From positions 1-53,232 of the forward strand of contig JAKOWB010000305.1 in the NCBI GenBank assembly GCA_029781795.1: a stretch of DNA of 53,232 nucleotides. The letters are read 5' to 3'. The number at the start of each line of letters is the position of its first letter. Positions within the stretch are counted from its first letter, which is position 1. The notes beneath the pieces are model-generated. The model searched no databases. It had not been told where the DNA came from and saw only the letters and a program-made list of their open reading frames with translations. A program made the position numbers and the translations under genes. Origin of the DNA: Pseudomonadota bacterium. Its GTDB lineage: Bacteria > Pseudomonadota > Alphaproteobacteria > Kiloniellales > JACOMY01. Shown piece after piece: positions 8,182-16,896 of the stretch.

Positions 8182-8598
8182 ATGAGCTTTCGCATCCTGC
8201 GCCTCGACCACCTGGTGCTGCGCGTCGCCGACGTGCCGCGCGTTCTGGCCTTCTATCGCGACGTCCTGGGCTGCCCGGTGGAGAAGATCCAGGAGGGTCT
8301 GGGCCTCTATCAGCTGCGGGCCGGTGACAGCCTGATCGACCTGGTGGACCTGGCCGGCCCGCTGGGCAAGGCCGGGGGGCGCGGGCCAGGCGCCGAGGGA
8401 CGGAATCTCGATCACCTCTGCCTCAGGATCGAGCCCTTCGACGAGCCGGCGCTGCGCGCGTACCTCGCCGGGCACGGCATCGATGTGGGCGAGAGCGGCA
8501 GCCGCTACGGCGCCGAGGGCGAGGGCCCCTCGATCTATATCAGCGATCCGGAAGGCAACGTGGTCGAGCTGAAGGGACCGCCCTGGCCGCAGGCCTAG
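8182..8598 (+). CDS. VOC-superfamily (glyoxalase-like) protein
   Basis: A 138-residue protein with two beta-alpha-beta-beta-beta modules. The first begins LDHLVLRVADVPRVLAFYRDVLG and the second NLDHLCLRIEPFDEPALRAYL, ending in the typical YISDPEGNVVELKG. Likely metal ligands are the His of LDHLV, the His of NLDHLC and the Glu of NVVELKG. The superfamily covers glyoxalases, dioxygenases and resistance proteins, so the substrate is not assignable. Its stop shares the CTAG at 8595-8598 with the stop of the convergent DUF1272 gene. Confidence 0.85.
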   Translation: MSFRILRLDHLVLRVADVPRVLAFYRDVLGCPVEKIQEGLGLYQLRAGDSLIDLVDLAGPLGKAGGRGPGAEGRNLDHLCLRIEPFDEPALRAYLAGHGIDVGESGSRYGAEGEGPSIYISDPEGNVVELKGPPWPQA

Positions 8599-8843
8599 GC
8601 AGCCGGCTTGCAGCCCGCTTCCTTGACCTTGCGCTGGGTGGAGGCCGGATGCTTGAGCAGCCGATCCGCCGGGCGGATGGGCCGGCGCACCAGCTCGCCG
8701 CCGCAATTGGGGCAGCGTCCGGCGAGGACGCCCTCGGCGCAGGCGCTGCAGAAGGTGCACTCGTAGGAGCAGATGCGGGCCTCCAGGCTCGCCGGCGGCA
8801 GGTCGGTACCGCAGCACTCGCAGCAGGGTCTGAGTTCCAACAT
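8595..8843 (-). CDS. DUF1272 family cysteine-rich putative zinc protein
   Basis: The 82-residue protein from the ATG at 8843-8841 has ten cysteines in the first 47 residues (C7, C8, C10, C11, C25, C29, C32, C35, C44, C47), arranged as pairs that could hold two zinc ions. The text LELRPCCECCGTDLPP...ICSYECTFC...CPNCGGELVRRP matches what I know of DUF1272. A GGAG lies about 8 bases upstream of the start. Function is unknown for the family; RING-like or rubredoxin-like metal binding is all that can be inferred. Confidence 0.85.
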   Translation of the reverse strand: MLELRPCCECCGTDLPPASLEARICSYECTFCSACAEGVLAGRCPNCGGELVRRPIRPADRLLKHPASTQRKVKEAGCKPAA

Positions 8844-8979
8844 ATCCCGATACTCCAATGCCTTAGCGTCATTCGACCCCCTGTCGGCGCCGCTCGCAAC
8901 CGGCTATGTTCGCCGTGCGGCGACGGCGCCATCGGCGGGGCGACGACCAGGGGCCGCTGCGGTCGGGTTGGGGGCTCAC

Positions 8980-11880
8980 GTGGCCGTTCTGAAAGTCTAC
9001 AGCGCGCTCGACGTGCCGGGAACGCTCGGCTCGGCCAGCAGCGGCGGCGAAGTCACGTTCCGCAGTGCGAACCTCATCGTCGTCGACGCTGGCTTCGTCC
9101 AGATCCGCGTCACGGGTTCCTTTCACGAGGTGACGCCGGGCGAGCCCTGGGACGGAACGATCAGCGGCATCAGCTTCATCAAGCTGGGCGCAGCCTGGTT
9201 CGACGTGACCGGACTTTCGCTCCCGCTCAGTCAGCTCGACGACTACCCGACACCGGCGGCGCTGATCGCTGCCGTCCTCTCGACCGACGACACCGTCATC
9301 GGTTCGCCGCAGAACGACTCGCTGCTGGCCTACAGCGGCAATGACAGCCTCTACGGCGGCAATGGCGCCGACAAGCTGCAGGGCAACAGCGGCAACGACT
9401 ACATCGACGGCGGCAGCGGCGTCGACTCGCTGGTCGGTGGCTTCGGCGACGACACCTTCGTGATCGACACCGCCGGCGACCTGGTCATCGAGGCCGCGGG
9501 CCAGGGCTTCGACACGGTGCGTTCGAACCTGACCTACACGCTCGGCAACAACCTCGAGGCGCTGGTCCTGGGCGGCAGCGGCACGGTCAACGGCTTCGGC
9601 AACGCCCTGGAGAACTATCTGCAGGGCAACGGAGCCAACAACACGCTGGACGGCAAGGCCGGGGCCGACACCCTGGCCGGCGGTGGCGGCAACGACGTCT
9701 ACTATGCCGACAACCTGGGCGACACGGCGGTGGAAGCGGCGGACGGCGGCAAGGACATCCTGCGCGCCCAGGTCAACGGCCTCAGCCTCTTCGCCAACGT
9801 CGAGGTGCTGCAGCTGCAGGGCGGCGTCGCCTGGGGCAGCGGCTCGTCAGGCAACGAGTCGCTCTACGGCAATGCCGGGGGCAACTCGCTCTTCGCCGGG
9901 TCGGGCGACGACTGGCTTGATGGCGGCTCGGGCGGCGACAGCCTCTACGGTGGCTCGGGCAACGATACCTTCGTGGTCGATACGGCGACGGACCGCGCCT
10001 ATGGCGGCGAGGGCCTGGACACCGTGCGCAGCACCGCCAACACCACGCTGGGCGGCGGCATCGAGAACCTGGTGCTGCTGGGCAGCGCCAAGGTCGGCAT
10101 CGGCGACGGCGGCGACAATGCCATCACCGGCAACAACCAGGCCAGCACGCTGCTCGGCAACAGCGGCAACGACACGCTGAACGGCGGCTCGGGCATCGAC
10201 AGCCTCTACGGCGGGTCGGGCAACGACCTCTTCATCGTCGACACGGCGAGCGACAAGGTCGTCGAGGTCGCCGGCGGCGGCTACGACACCGTGCAGAGCG
10301 GCCTCGGCTACACGCTCGGCGCCGAGCTCGAGGCGCTGGTGCTGACCGGCGGGAACGCGGTCAACGGCTACGGCAACGCCCTGGCCAACTACCTGCAGGG
10401 CAACGGCGCGAACAACACGCTGGACGGCCGGGTGGGGGCGGACACGCTCGCCGGCGGGTCGGGCAACGACGTCTATTACGCCGACAGCCTGGGCGACACG
10501 GTCATCGAGGCGGCCGGCGGCGGCACCGACATCCTGCGCGCCCAGGTGAGCGGCCTCACGCTCGCCGCCAACCTCGAGGTGCTGCAGCTGCAGTCCGCCG
10601 CGCTCTGGGGCGCCGGCAACGCAGCGGCCAACTCGCTCTACGGAAACGCCGGCGCCAACACGCTGTTCGGCGGTTCCGGCGCGGACCTGCTCGACGGCGG
10701 CAGTGGCGGCGACACGCTGGTCGGCGGCTCGGGTGACGACACCTACGTCGTCGACACCGGTGCCGACCTGATCGTCGATGACGGCGGCCTCGACACCGTG
10801 CGGGCCGCGGCCAACACGCTGCTGGCGGCCGGACTGGAGAACCTGGTGCTGACCGGCAGTGCCAAGGTGGGACAGGGCAACGCCGCCGGCAACCTGCTGA
10901 CCGGCAATGCCCAGGCCAACACGCTGCTGGGCTTCTCCGGCGCCGACTCGCTGAACGGCGGCAGCGGCATCGACAGCATGATCGGCGGCTCCGGCAACGA
11001 CAGCTACTTCGTCGACACCGGCAGCGACAGGATCACCGAGCTGGCGGGCGGCGGCATCGATACCGTGCGCAGCACGGTCAACTATGCGCTGGGCAACGAG
11101 GTCGAGAACCTGAACCTTGCCGGCAGCGCGGTGCGCGGCACGGGCAACGGCCTGGACAACAGCATCGTCGGCACCGGCGGGACCAATACGCTGATCGGCA
11201 ACAGCGGCAACGACGTGCTGGTGGGCGGCTCGGGCGGCGACAGCCTGCTGGGCGGCTTCGGCAACGACACCTTCTTCGTCGATACCGCGAGCGACAAGGT
11301 CTACGAGAGCGGCGGGCAGGGGCACGACCTGGTTTTCGCCTCGGTCAGCTACAGCCTGGCCGGCAATGTGGAGGATCTGAGCCTCACCGGCAGCGGCGCC
11401 CTCAAGGGCACCGGCAACGCGCTCGGCAACGCGCTCTGGGGCAACGAGGGCAACAACAGCCTGGCGGGCCTGGACGGCAATGACTCGCTCTACGGCGGCT
11501 CGGGCAACGACAGCCTGATCGGCGGGTCGGGTGGCGACCTGCTGTGGGGCGCCGCCGGGGTCGACACCTATTTCGGCGGCGCGGGCGCGGATACCTTCGC
11601 CTTCGCGACGGTGGCGGACTCGCCGCTGGGCGCTGCGGACCACATCGCCGACTACCAGTTCGGCGACACCATCGACCTGTCCGCCATCGACGCCGACAGC
11701 GGCACGCTGGGCGACCAGGCCTTCAGCTGGATCGGCACCGGCGAGTTCAGCCACACGGCCGGCGAGCTGCGCCTCAACGGCGGCCAGCTCGAGGGCGATA
11801 CCAACGGCGACGGCGTCGCCGACCTGGCGATCCGCGTCACCGCCAACACCGCCGCCGACTTCTGGACCTTCAGCTTCTAG
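8980..11880 (+). CDS. Secreted RTX (hemolysin-type calcium-binding repeat) protein
   Basis: I start this at the GTG at 8980, behind a G-rich stretch, giving 966 residues. An N-terminal domain of about 100 residues (VLKVYSALDVPGTLG...) has no enzyme motif I recognise. From about residue 110 to 865 the protein is made of GGxGxDxL/V nonapeptide blocks alternating with stretches such as LDTVRSTANTTLGGGIENLVLLGS. The C terminus (DTIDLSAIDAD...LAIRVTANTAADFWTFSF) resembles the serralysin-type end that carries a type I secretion signal. RTX repeats bind calcium and fold as a beta-roll after export. No ABC/HlyD/TolC genes are adjacent. Structural, adhesive or S-layer-like roles fit better than an enzyme. 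The stop shares CTAG with the convergent methyltransferase. Confidence 0.88.
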   Translation: MAVLKVYSALDVPGTLGSASSGGEVTFRSANLIVVDAGFVQIRVTGSFHEVTPGEPWDGTISGISFIKLGAAWFDVTGLSLPLSQLDDYPTPAALIAAVLSTDDTVIGSPQNDSLLAYSGNDSLYGGNGADKLQGNSGNDYIDGGSGVDSLVGGFGDDTFVIDTAGDLVIEAAGQGFDTVRSNLTYTLGNNLEALVLGGSGTVNGFGNALENYLQGNGANNTLDGKAGADTLAGGGGNDVYYADNLGDTAVEAADGGKDILRAQVNGLSLFANVEVLQLQGGVAWGSGSSGNESLYGNAGGNSLFAGSGDDWLDGGSGGDSLYGGSGNDTFVVDTATDRAYGGEGLDTVRSTANTTLGGGIENLVLLGSAKVGIGDGGDNAITGNNQASTLLGNSGNDTLNGGSGIDSLYGGSGNDLFIVDTASDKVVEVAGGGYDTVQSGLGYTLGAELEALVLTGGNAVNGYGNALANYLQGNGANNTLDGRVGADTLAGGSGNDVYYADSLGDTVIEAAGGGTDILRAQVSGLTLAANLEVLQLQSAALWGAGNAAANSLYGNAGANTLFGGSGADLLDGGSGGDTLVGGSGDDTYVVDTGADLIVDDGGLDTVRAAANTLLAAGLENLVLTGSAKVGQGNAAGNLLTGNAQANTLLGFSGADSLNGGSGIDSMIGGSGNDSYFVDTGSDRITELAGGGIDTVRSTVNYALGNEVENLNLAGSAVRGTGNGLDNSIVGTGGTNTLIGNSGNDVLVGGSGGDSLLGGFGNDTFFVDTASDKVYESGGQGHDLVFASVSYSLAGNVEDLSLTGSGALKGTGNALGNALWGNEGNNSLAGLDGNDSLYGGSGNDSLIGGSGGDLLWGAAGVDTYFGGAGADTFAFATVADSPLGAADHIADYQFGDTIDLSAIDADSGTLGDQAFSWIGTGEFSHTAGELRLNGGQLEGDTNGDGVADLAIRVTANTAADFWTFSF
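9382..10929 (+). repeat. Two tandem 774-nt (258-residue) modules inside the RTX gene, plus a partial third
   Basis: GNSGNDYIDGGSG begins at 9382, GNSGNDTLNGGSG at 10156 and GFSGADSLNGGSG at 10930, so both intervals are exactly 774 bases. Within each unit the order is the same: a block ending LEALVL, a stretch ENYLQGNGANNTLDG (ANYLQGNGANNTLDG in unit 2) with ADTLAGG, a block with DILRAQV and EVLQLQ, then a block with LDTVR and ENLVL. The third unit starts the same way but diverges after about 80 residues. Confidence 0.85.
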
Positions 11881-13658
11881 GCGGCCTGGCACCAGAAGCG
11901 GTACATCGCGGCGAAGGCGGCCGGCTCCGTCTGCTCGAAGGCTTCCCACAGCGCCAGGTCGCGCTGCGCCCGAGGCGCCGGATGGCGTTGGCGGAAGCGC
12001 TCCGCCAGGGCGCGGTCGGTCAGCTCGAAGCCGAGGAAGCGGAGGCCCAGATCCGACAGCAGGCGGCCAATTTCCGGCAGCGTGAAGTCGTGCTCCTGCA
12101 CATGGAACAGCATGTCGCGCAGCCCATCGAGGTCATAGGCATCGAGGAAGTCGAGCGCGAAGCGCACCTCGGGCTCGGCGGCGCGTTCCAGCATCAGCAT
12201 GCGCGCGGCGCGCAGGCGCTCGGCCGTCACCGGCTGGTCGCCCCCGGCCTCGACCAGGCGCCGAACCGTGGCCAGAGGCTGCCGCCCCAGGCGGCTGTAG
12301 AGGCCGATCCGCATCACGCCGCCGGGGGCCAGCAGGCTGCGCAGCACGCGCCAACCCGCCGCCGGGTCGGCCATGTGGTGCAGCACGCCCATCGCCTCGA
12401 TCACCTCGAAGCGCTCGGCCAGGCCACCGAGCCCCAGGATGTCCGCCTGGGCGAAGCTGAGGTTGCCGATGCCGAGCTGCCGGGCGCGCAGCGCGGCGAG
12501 GCCGAGCGAGGCGCGGCTGAGGTCGACCGCCAGTACCGTCGCGTCGCTGAAGCGGCGGGCTGTGCGCGCCGACTGCTCCCCGGTGCCGCAGCCGGCGACC
12601 AGGACGCGCAGCGGCCTGGCCGCCGGAAAGCCCGCCGCGGGCAGGTCGGGGAAGAGGCCGTGCAGCACCTCGGGCAGGGGGCGCGGCAGCGGCAGGTTGG
12701 TGCCGAGCCAGCGCGGATAGGGGTTGACCTCGTACTGGCCGCGCACTGCCATCGAGGTCCTGTCCTCGACCGGCGTCAGTGCCGGCAAGGAGAGTCCCAG
12801 CGCGGTGCGCTGGCGCGGCTCGTCGACCAGCCGGTCCCAGGCCTGGCGCAGCATGCCCCGGCCCTCGGGAACCGCCAGGTCGAGGTTCGGCAGGGGCCGG
12901 TAGCAGGCCAGCAGCAGCACGCGGGCATCGAGCTCCCGCGGCGGGACATTGGCCAGCGCGGTTTCCAGGGCAGCAATGCCCGCGGTCTCGGCCGGTGGCT
13001 CCATCCAGGCGAAGCCGCAGAGGTTGGCCTGCAGCGCCAGGGCGGCCAGCGCCTCCAGGCCAGGGGTCAGCAGTCCGTCGCTGCTGCCGCCCTGCCAGCG
13101 CGACAGCGCGACGCGCCTGAGGTGCGTCAGCATGATCTCAAGCTGCCGATCGGTCTGCAGGCAGCGTGCCAGCAGCGCCTGCCAGAGCGGATGCTGCAGC
13201 AGGTCCTGGCAGGCCGGCTCGGCGACCATCGACAGGAAGCCCGAGGGCATGGAGAGGCGCGTGTAGCCGGGCAGGGTGCGGATGAAGCTCAACACCGCCG
13301 GCCCGACGTCGAGCGGACTGACGTCCGGCGCATGCAGCAGGCGGAAGAGCTGCGTCTGGACCGCCACGCTGGCGCCGGCGAAGTCGGCGCCCGGCAGGGC
13401 CTCCACCAGGGCGCGGCGCAGCGCCGCATCGTCCGGCGCCAGATGGCAGGCGAGCAGGCGCTGCGCCAGGGCGTCGCGCTTCAGGCCCCGACGGCTCAGC
13501 GCCGTCGCCACCCCGTCGGGCACGGCCGGATGGGTCGGCGCCGCCTCGCGCGCCCTGCGGGCGGCGGCGGCCGCCTCCTGCAGGCGTCCCTCGGCGATCA
13601 GCCGCTGGGCGTCGGCGAGCGCCTTGGCGGCGAGCGGCGGCAGGGGCAACAGCACCAC
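11877..13658 (-). CDS. TPR-containing class I SAM-dependent methyltransferase
   Basis: This 593-residue protein starts with GTG at 13658-13656 behind an AGAGG ribosome site. Residues about 9-60 form one or two TPR-like helical repeats (LADAQRLIAEGRLQEAAAAARRAREAAPTHPAV). A long middle region has no motif I know, apart from the segment GQYEVNPYPRW at 308-316, which precedes the methyltransferase domain in this family. Motif I is VLVAGCGTGEQSA at 353-364, followed by VLAVDLSRASL and an EAMGVLHHM segment. The substrate is unknown. The neighbourhood of RTX and glycosyltransferase genes suggests modification of a surface polymer or protein, which is weak inference. The gene converges on the RTX gene and shares CTAG as stop. 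Confidence 0.82.
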   Translation of the reverse strand: MVLLPLPPLAAKALADAQRLIAEGRLQEAAAAARRAREAAPTHPAVPDGVATALSRRGLKRDALAQRLLACHLAPDDAALRRALVEALPGADFAGASVAVQTQLFRLLHAPDVSPLDVGPAVLSFIRTLPGYTRLSMPSGFLSMVAEPACQDLLQHPLWQALLARCLQTDRQLEIMLTHLRRVALSRWQGGSSDGLLTPGLEALAALALQANLCGFAWMEPPAETAGIAALETALANVPPRELDARVLLLACYRPLPNLDLAVPEGRGMLRQAWDRLVDEPRQRTALGLSLPALTPVEDRTSMAVRGQYEVNPYPRWLGTNLPLPRPLPEVLHGLFPDLPAAGFPAARPLRVLVAGCGTGEQSARTARRFSDATVLAVDLSRASLGLAALRARQLGIGNLSFAQADILGLGGLAERFEVIEAMGVLHHMADPAAGWRVLRSLLAPGGVMRIGLYSRLGRQPLATVRRLVEAGGDQPVTAERLRAARMLMLERAAEPEVRFALDFLDAYDLDGLRDMLFHVQEHDFTLPEIGRLLSDLGLRFLGFELTDRALAERFRQRHPAPRAQRDLALWEAFEQTEPAAFAAMYRFWCQAA

Positions 13659-13813
13659 GGCGGACCTCTTCCATCGATTCTTTGCGGCGCGATCCTGCCC
13701 GCCGGGGCCGGCCGCGTCGAGTGCGGCGACTATCCCTCCAGGGCCTCTTCACGCTCGGCGCCGCAGCGTGACATGATCGCGCCGCCTGTTGGACGACTGA
13801 TCAAGGAACGGAC

Positions 13814-15247
13814 ATGGCCACCACCGACCTCTGCTACATCACCGCGACCGAAGCCCTGGCCCTGTTCCGCAAGAAGAAGCTCTCGCCGGTCGAGCTGATG
13901 AAGGCGGTGATCAAGCGGGCGGAGAAGACCGAGCCCAAGGTCAACGCCCTGCCGATGCGCTATTTCGACGAGGCGATGGAGCAGGCCAAGGCCGCCGAGG
14001 CCACCTACATGAAGCGCGGTGCCAAGCCGCGCACCCTCGAGGGCATCCCCTTCGTGGTCAAGGACGAGTCGATGATGGAGGGCAAGACCACCACCTTCGG
14101 CTCGCTGATCTACAAGGACGCCAAGGACGGCGAGACCAACCTGACCATCGAGCGTGTGCTCAAGGCCGGCGCCATCGTGCATGCCCGCGGCGCCGCGCCC
14201 GAGTTCTCCTGCGCGCCCTATACCCAATCGCGCATCTGGGGCGTCACCCGCACGCCCTGGAACCTGGACTATTCCTGCGGCGGTTCTTCCGGCGGCTCCG
14301 GCGCCTCGCTGGCGGCCGGCTCCACCATCCTGGCCAACGGCTCGGACATCGGCGGCTCGATCCGCATCCCGGCCTCGATGACCGGCACGGTCGGCTACAA
14401 GCCGCCCTTCGGCCGCAATCCGGACTCGGCGCCCTTCAACCTGGACCAGTACTGCCATATCGGGCCCATGGCGCGTTCGGTCGCCGACGTGGCCCTCTTG
14501 CAGAACGTCATGTGCGGCCCGCACCCCAAGGACATCGCCTCGCTCAGGCCCAAGGTGACCGTGCCGACCAGCTACAAGCCGATCAAGGGCTGGAAGATCG
14601 CCTATTCGCTCGACCTCGCCGGCTACGATATCGAGCCCGACGTGGTCGCCAACACGCACAAGGCGATCGAGACCTTCCGTGCGCTGGGCGCCAAGGTGGA
14701 GGAGGTGGATCTGGGCTGGAAGCGCGAGGAGGTGGCCAGGGCCGCGCGCGCGCACTTCGGCACGATCTTCGGCCCCTGGATCGCGCGCTACGCCGAATCC
14801 CACAGCGAGCTGATGACTGACTACGCGCTGGCCTTCGCCGAGATGGCGAAGTCGGTCACCGCCAAGGACTTCGTCGAGGGCCTAGAGATCGAGACCAAGA
14901 TGTACGCCTCGTTCGGGCCGATGATGGAGCGCTACAAGCTCTTCCTCTGCCCGACCCTGCCGCTGCCGGCGACCCGGGCTGGGGAGAGCTACGTCGACAC
15001 GAAGCTCCTCATCAACGGCAAGCCGCAGGACGGGATCGAGGAGTGGCTGATGACCATCTGCTTCAACATCCTCAGCCGCTGCCCGGTGATGAGCGTGCCC
15101 TCGGGCCGCGCCTCGAACGGCGTGCCGACCGGTCTTTCCATCGTCGGCCGGACCTACGACGATGCCACGGTCTTCCACGCCGCGGCGGCCTACGAGGCGG
15201 CGATGGGCGGCTTCTATACCGAGGCCAAGAAGCGCCCGAAGCTGTAA
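13814..15247 (+). CDS. Amidase-signature family hydrolase
   Basis: The 477-residue protein has the complete Ser-cisSer-Lys apparatus: K83 in VVKDES, the GGSSGGSG loop near 156-163, and S182 in GSDIGGSIRIPA. Length is normal for the family. These enzymes hydrolyse carboxamides, ureas or related amide bonds; the substrate cannot be read. AAGGA at 13803-13807 is the ribosome site. It stands 111 bases upstream of the PqqD-like gene on the same strand with its own start signals, so any link to that operon is unproven. Confidence 0.88.
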   Translation: MATTDLCYITATEALALFRKKKLSPVELMKAVIKRAEKTEPKVNALPMRYFDEAMEQAKAAEATYMKRGAKPRTLEGIPFVVKDESMMEGKTTTFGSLIYKDAKDGETNLTIERVLKAGAIVHARGAAPEFSCAPYTQSRIWGVTRTPWNLDYSCGGSSGGSGASLAAGSTILANGSDIGGSIRIPASMTGTVGYKPPFGRNPDSAPFNLDQYCHIGPMARSVADVALLQNVMCGPHPKDIASLRPKVTVPTSYKPIKGWKIAYSLDLAGYDIEPDVVANTHKAIETFRALGAKVEEVDLGWKREEVARAARAHFGTIFGPWIARYAESHSELMTDYALAFAEMAKSVTAKDFVEGLEIETKMYASFGPMMERYKLFLCPTLPLPATRAGESYVDTKLLINGKPQDGIEEWLMTICFNILSRCPVMSVPSGRASNGVPTGLSIVGRTYDDATVFHAAAAYEAAMGGFYTEAKKRPKL

Positions 15248-15266
15248 GGGGGGCCGCCGGCGCCCC

Positions 15267-15295
15267 TTGCCCCGGCACCCCTGCCAGCCTAGGGT
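15267..15295 (+). promoter_or_regulatory. Candidate promoter for the PqqD/HprK/glycosyltransferase operon
   Basis: TTGCCC (15267-15272) and TAGGGT (15290-15295) are spaced by 17 bases, 57 bases or so upstream of the PqqD-like start after an assumed initiation near 15302. Matches to the usual consensus are 4 of 6 and 3 of 6, so this is only a suggestion. The rest of the 111-base gap shows no peptide-coding frame that I find convincing. Confidence 0.28.
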
Positions 15296-15358
15296 CACGG
15301 CGCAATCAATCCCTACGCTCGGCCAAGACCCCCTCCCGGGGGTCGGGAAGATGGTTCT

Positions 15359-15784
15359 ATGGCTTCGTTGCAGGTGAACGCGCCCCTTGTGGTCGCAGAG
15401 GTGTTCGATACCGAGGTCGTGGTGATCCACCTTGAGCGTGGCACCTACTACAGCCTGACCGGCGGCGCCTGCCGTCTCTGGCCGTTGCTGGGCACCGGTC
15501 TCGACAAGGAAGGGATCGTCCAGCGTCTTGGTGCCCTCGGCGCCGACTGGGCGGCGGCCGCGCCGGCGCTGCGCGATTTCCTGGATGGCCTGATCGTCGA
15601 GGAACTGGTGCGCGAGGGCGAGGAGGTCCGTCCGGCACCGGCGCTTGCGCCCGAGCCCTACCGGGCGCCCTCGTTCGAAAAGTTCACCGACATGGAAGAG
15701 TTGATCGCCCTCGACCCGGTACACGATGTCTCCGCAGCCGAGGGTTGGCCCCTCCGGACGCCGGTGGGACCCGACAGCCCCTAG
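15359..15784 (+). CDS. PqqD-like (RRE-type) protein with a peptide-like C-terminal tail
   Basis: The 141-residue protein has a PqqD-type winged-helix core (about residues 10-88): VVIHLERGTYYSLTGGACRLWPLL, then LRDFLDGLIVEELVR. PqqD-like domains bind leader peptides of ribosomally made, modified peptides. After a proline-rich linker (89-100) comes a tail, residues 101-141, with Y101, P104, F109, D111-M112, L118-D119-P120, H122 and G129-W130-P131, ending in serine 140 and proline 141. The tail looks more like a motif for recognition or modification than like part of the fold. It is the first gene of a six-gene run with an HprK-like kinase and a PF14907 protein. That the tail is the modified substrate is my inference. 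Confidence 0.78.
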   Translation: MASLQVNAPLVVAEVFDTEVVVIHLERGTYYSLTGGACRLWPLLGTGLDKEGIVQRLGALGADWAAAAPALRDFLDGLIVEELVREGEEVRPAPALAPEPYRAPSFEKFTDMEELIALDPVHDVSAAEGWPLRTPVGPDSP

Positions 15785-15801
15785 AATTGTATGCTGCGGG
15801 C

Positions 15802-16896
15802 ATGACCGCCGAGTCTCTGCATGTGGCGGATGCGCGCCCGGCGCCGGACAGACCGGGCCCCTTTCGCGCCTTCGCCGATCGTCTTCTTGCCGTCGCCGCC
15901 GCGGCCACGCAGGGCGCTGCCCGGCGGAACCTCGCGATCGGACCGCTGGACCTGACGCTGCGGGCCGCCGATCCCGACCTGCTGACGGCTTTCACCCGCG
16001 GCCTCGCCGACCTGCCGGTGGCCGGGCCGGGCGAGCGCCGCGCGCTCACCATCCACCTCCTGGCCGGTCCGGCGCAGCTTTCGGGCGGCGCGCAGCCGCC
16101 GCCGCCCGCCTGGCCGCTGCCGTCCAGCGAGCGCCAGCACCTGCGCCGCCTGCACCTTGCGCCCTCGCTGCGGCTCTTCTCCTGGAACGACGGTGCCGTC
16201 TGGCAGCTGCATGACCCGGCGGCGGGCGCCGCCGTCTATTGGGCGCGCGAGGTCACGGCGATCCCCGAATGGGACTACGGCGCGCCGCTGCGCAACCTGC
16301 TGGCCTGGGCGCTGCACGACGCCGGCCGCGTGCTGCTGCATGGCGCCGTCGTCGGCGATGCGCGGGGCGCGCTGCTGGTGGCCGGTGCCGGCGGGGCGGG
16401 CAAGTCCAGCACCACGCTGGCCGCGCTGCGTCACGCCGGTCTCAACACCGTCGGCGACGACTTCGTCGCGCTGGCCGGGGATGGTTTCGCCGAGGCGCTG
16501 TTCGACACGGTCAAGCTGGACGCCGCGGCGCTGCGCCGCCTGGCGGTGCCGGCGGGCTGGGTGGCCAATCCGGCGCGGCCCGCCGGCGAGAAGGCGCGCC
16601 TGCACCTGCTGCGCGACATGCCCGGCGCGCTGGTGCCGCGCCTTGCGGTCCGTGCGCTCGTCGTGCCTGCCATCGTGGCGCGGGCCGACAGCGCCGTGGT
16701 CCCGGCCAGTCCGGGGACGCTGCTGCGCGCGCTGGCGCCTTCGTCGCTCTTCCTGGTGCCCGGGGCGGAGCGCCAGCGCTTCGCGGCGCTGGCGGCGCTG
16801 ACCCAGCGGCTGCCCTGCCTGACGCTGGAACTGGGCAGCGATCCGGCTGGCGTCGCCGGCCTCGTCGGCCAGGTGCTGCGGCAGGTGGCGCCATGA
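15802..16896 (+). CDS. HprK-like P-loop serine kinase
   Basis: This 364-residue protein has an HprK/P-fold core in its C-terminal half: LLHGAVVG (178-185), Walker A AGAGGAGKSS (194-203) and VGDDFVAL (217-224) with the paired aspartates expected of HPr kinases. The first 150 residues are a poorly conserved extension. The start at 15802 lacks a clear ribosome site. HPr-kinase homologues outside sugar regulation are known in some lasso-peptide clusters (paeninodin, pseudomycoidin), where they phosphorylate the C-terminal serine of the precursor. The stop overlaps the next start by ATGA. The substrate here is unknown; the PqqD-like protein's tail is a candidate. Confidence 0.78.
   Translation: MTAESLHVADARPAPDRPGPFRAFADRLLAVAAAATQGAARRNLAIGPLDLTLRAADPDLLTAFTRGLADLPVAGPGERRALTIHLLAGPAQLSGGAQPPPPAWPLPSSERQHLRRLHLAPSLRLFSWNDGAVWQLHDPAAGAAVYWAREVTAIPEWDYGAPLRNLLAWALHDAGRVLLHGAVVGDARGALLVAGAGGAGKSSTTLAALRHAGLNTVGDDFVALAGDGFAEALFDTVKLDAAALRRLAVPAGWVANPARPAGEKARLHLLRDMPGALVPRLAVRALVVPAIVARADSAVVPASPGTLLRALAPSSLFLVPGAERQRFAALAALTQRLPCLTLELGSDPAGVAGLVGQVLRQVAP

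Noticed and set aside
9300..11560. Repeat-rich DNA that could be taken for a CRISPR array or satellite.
   Set aside because: The repeats follow the reading frame as GGxGxDxL-type blocks and vary at third codon positions, so they are protein repeats.
13814..15247. The amidase as a maturation enzyme of the PqqD/HprK operon.
   Set aside because: It has its own ribosome site, is separated by 111 bases with a possible promoter, and is an ordinary full-length family member.
15248..15358. A short precursor peptide gene upstream of the PqqD-like gene.
   Set aside because: No frame in this gap combines a ribosome site, a start and a peptide with core-like composition; the gap looks like terminator and promoter space.
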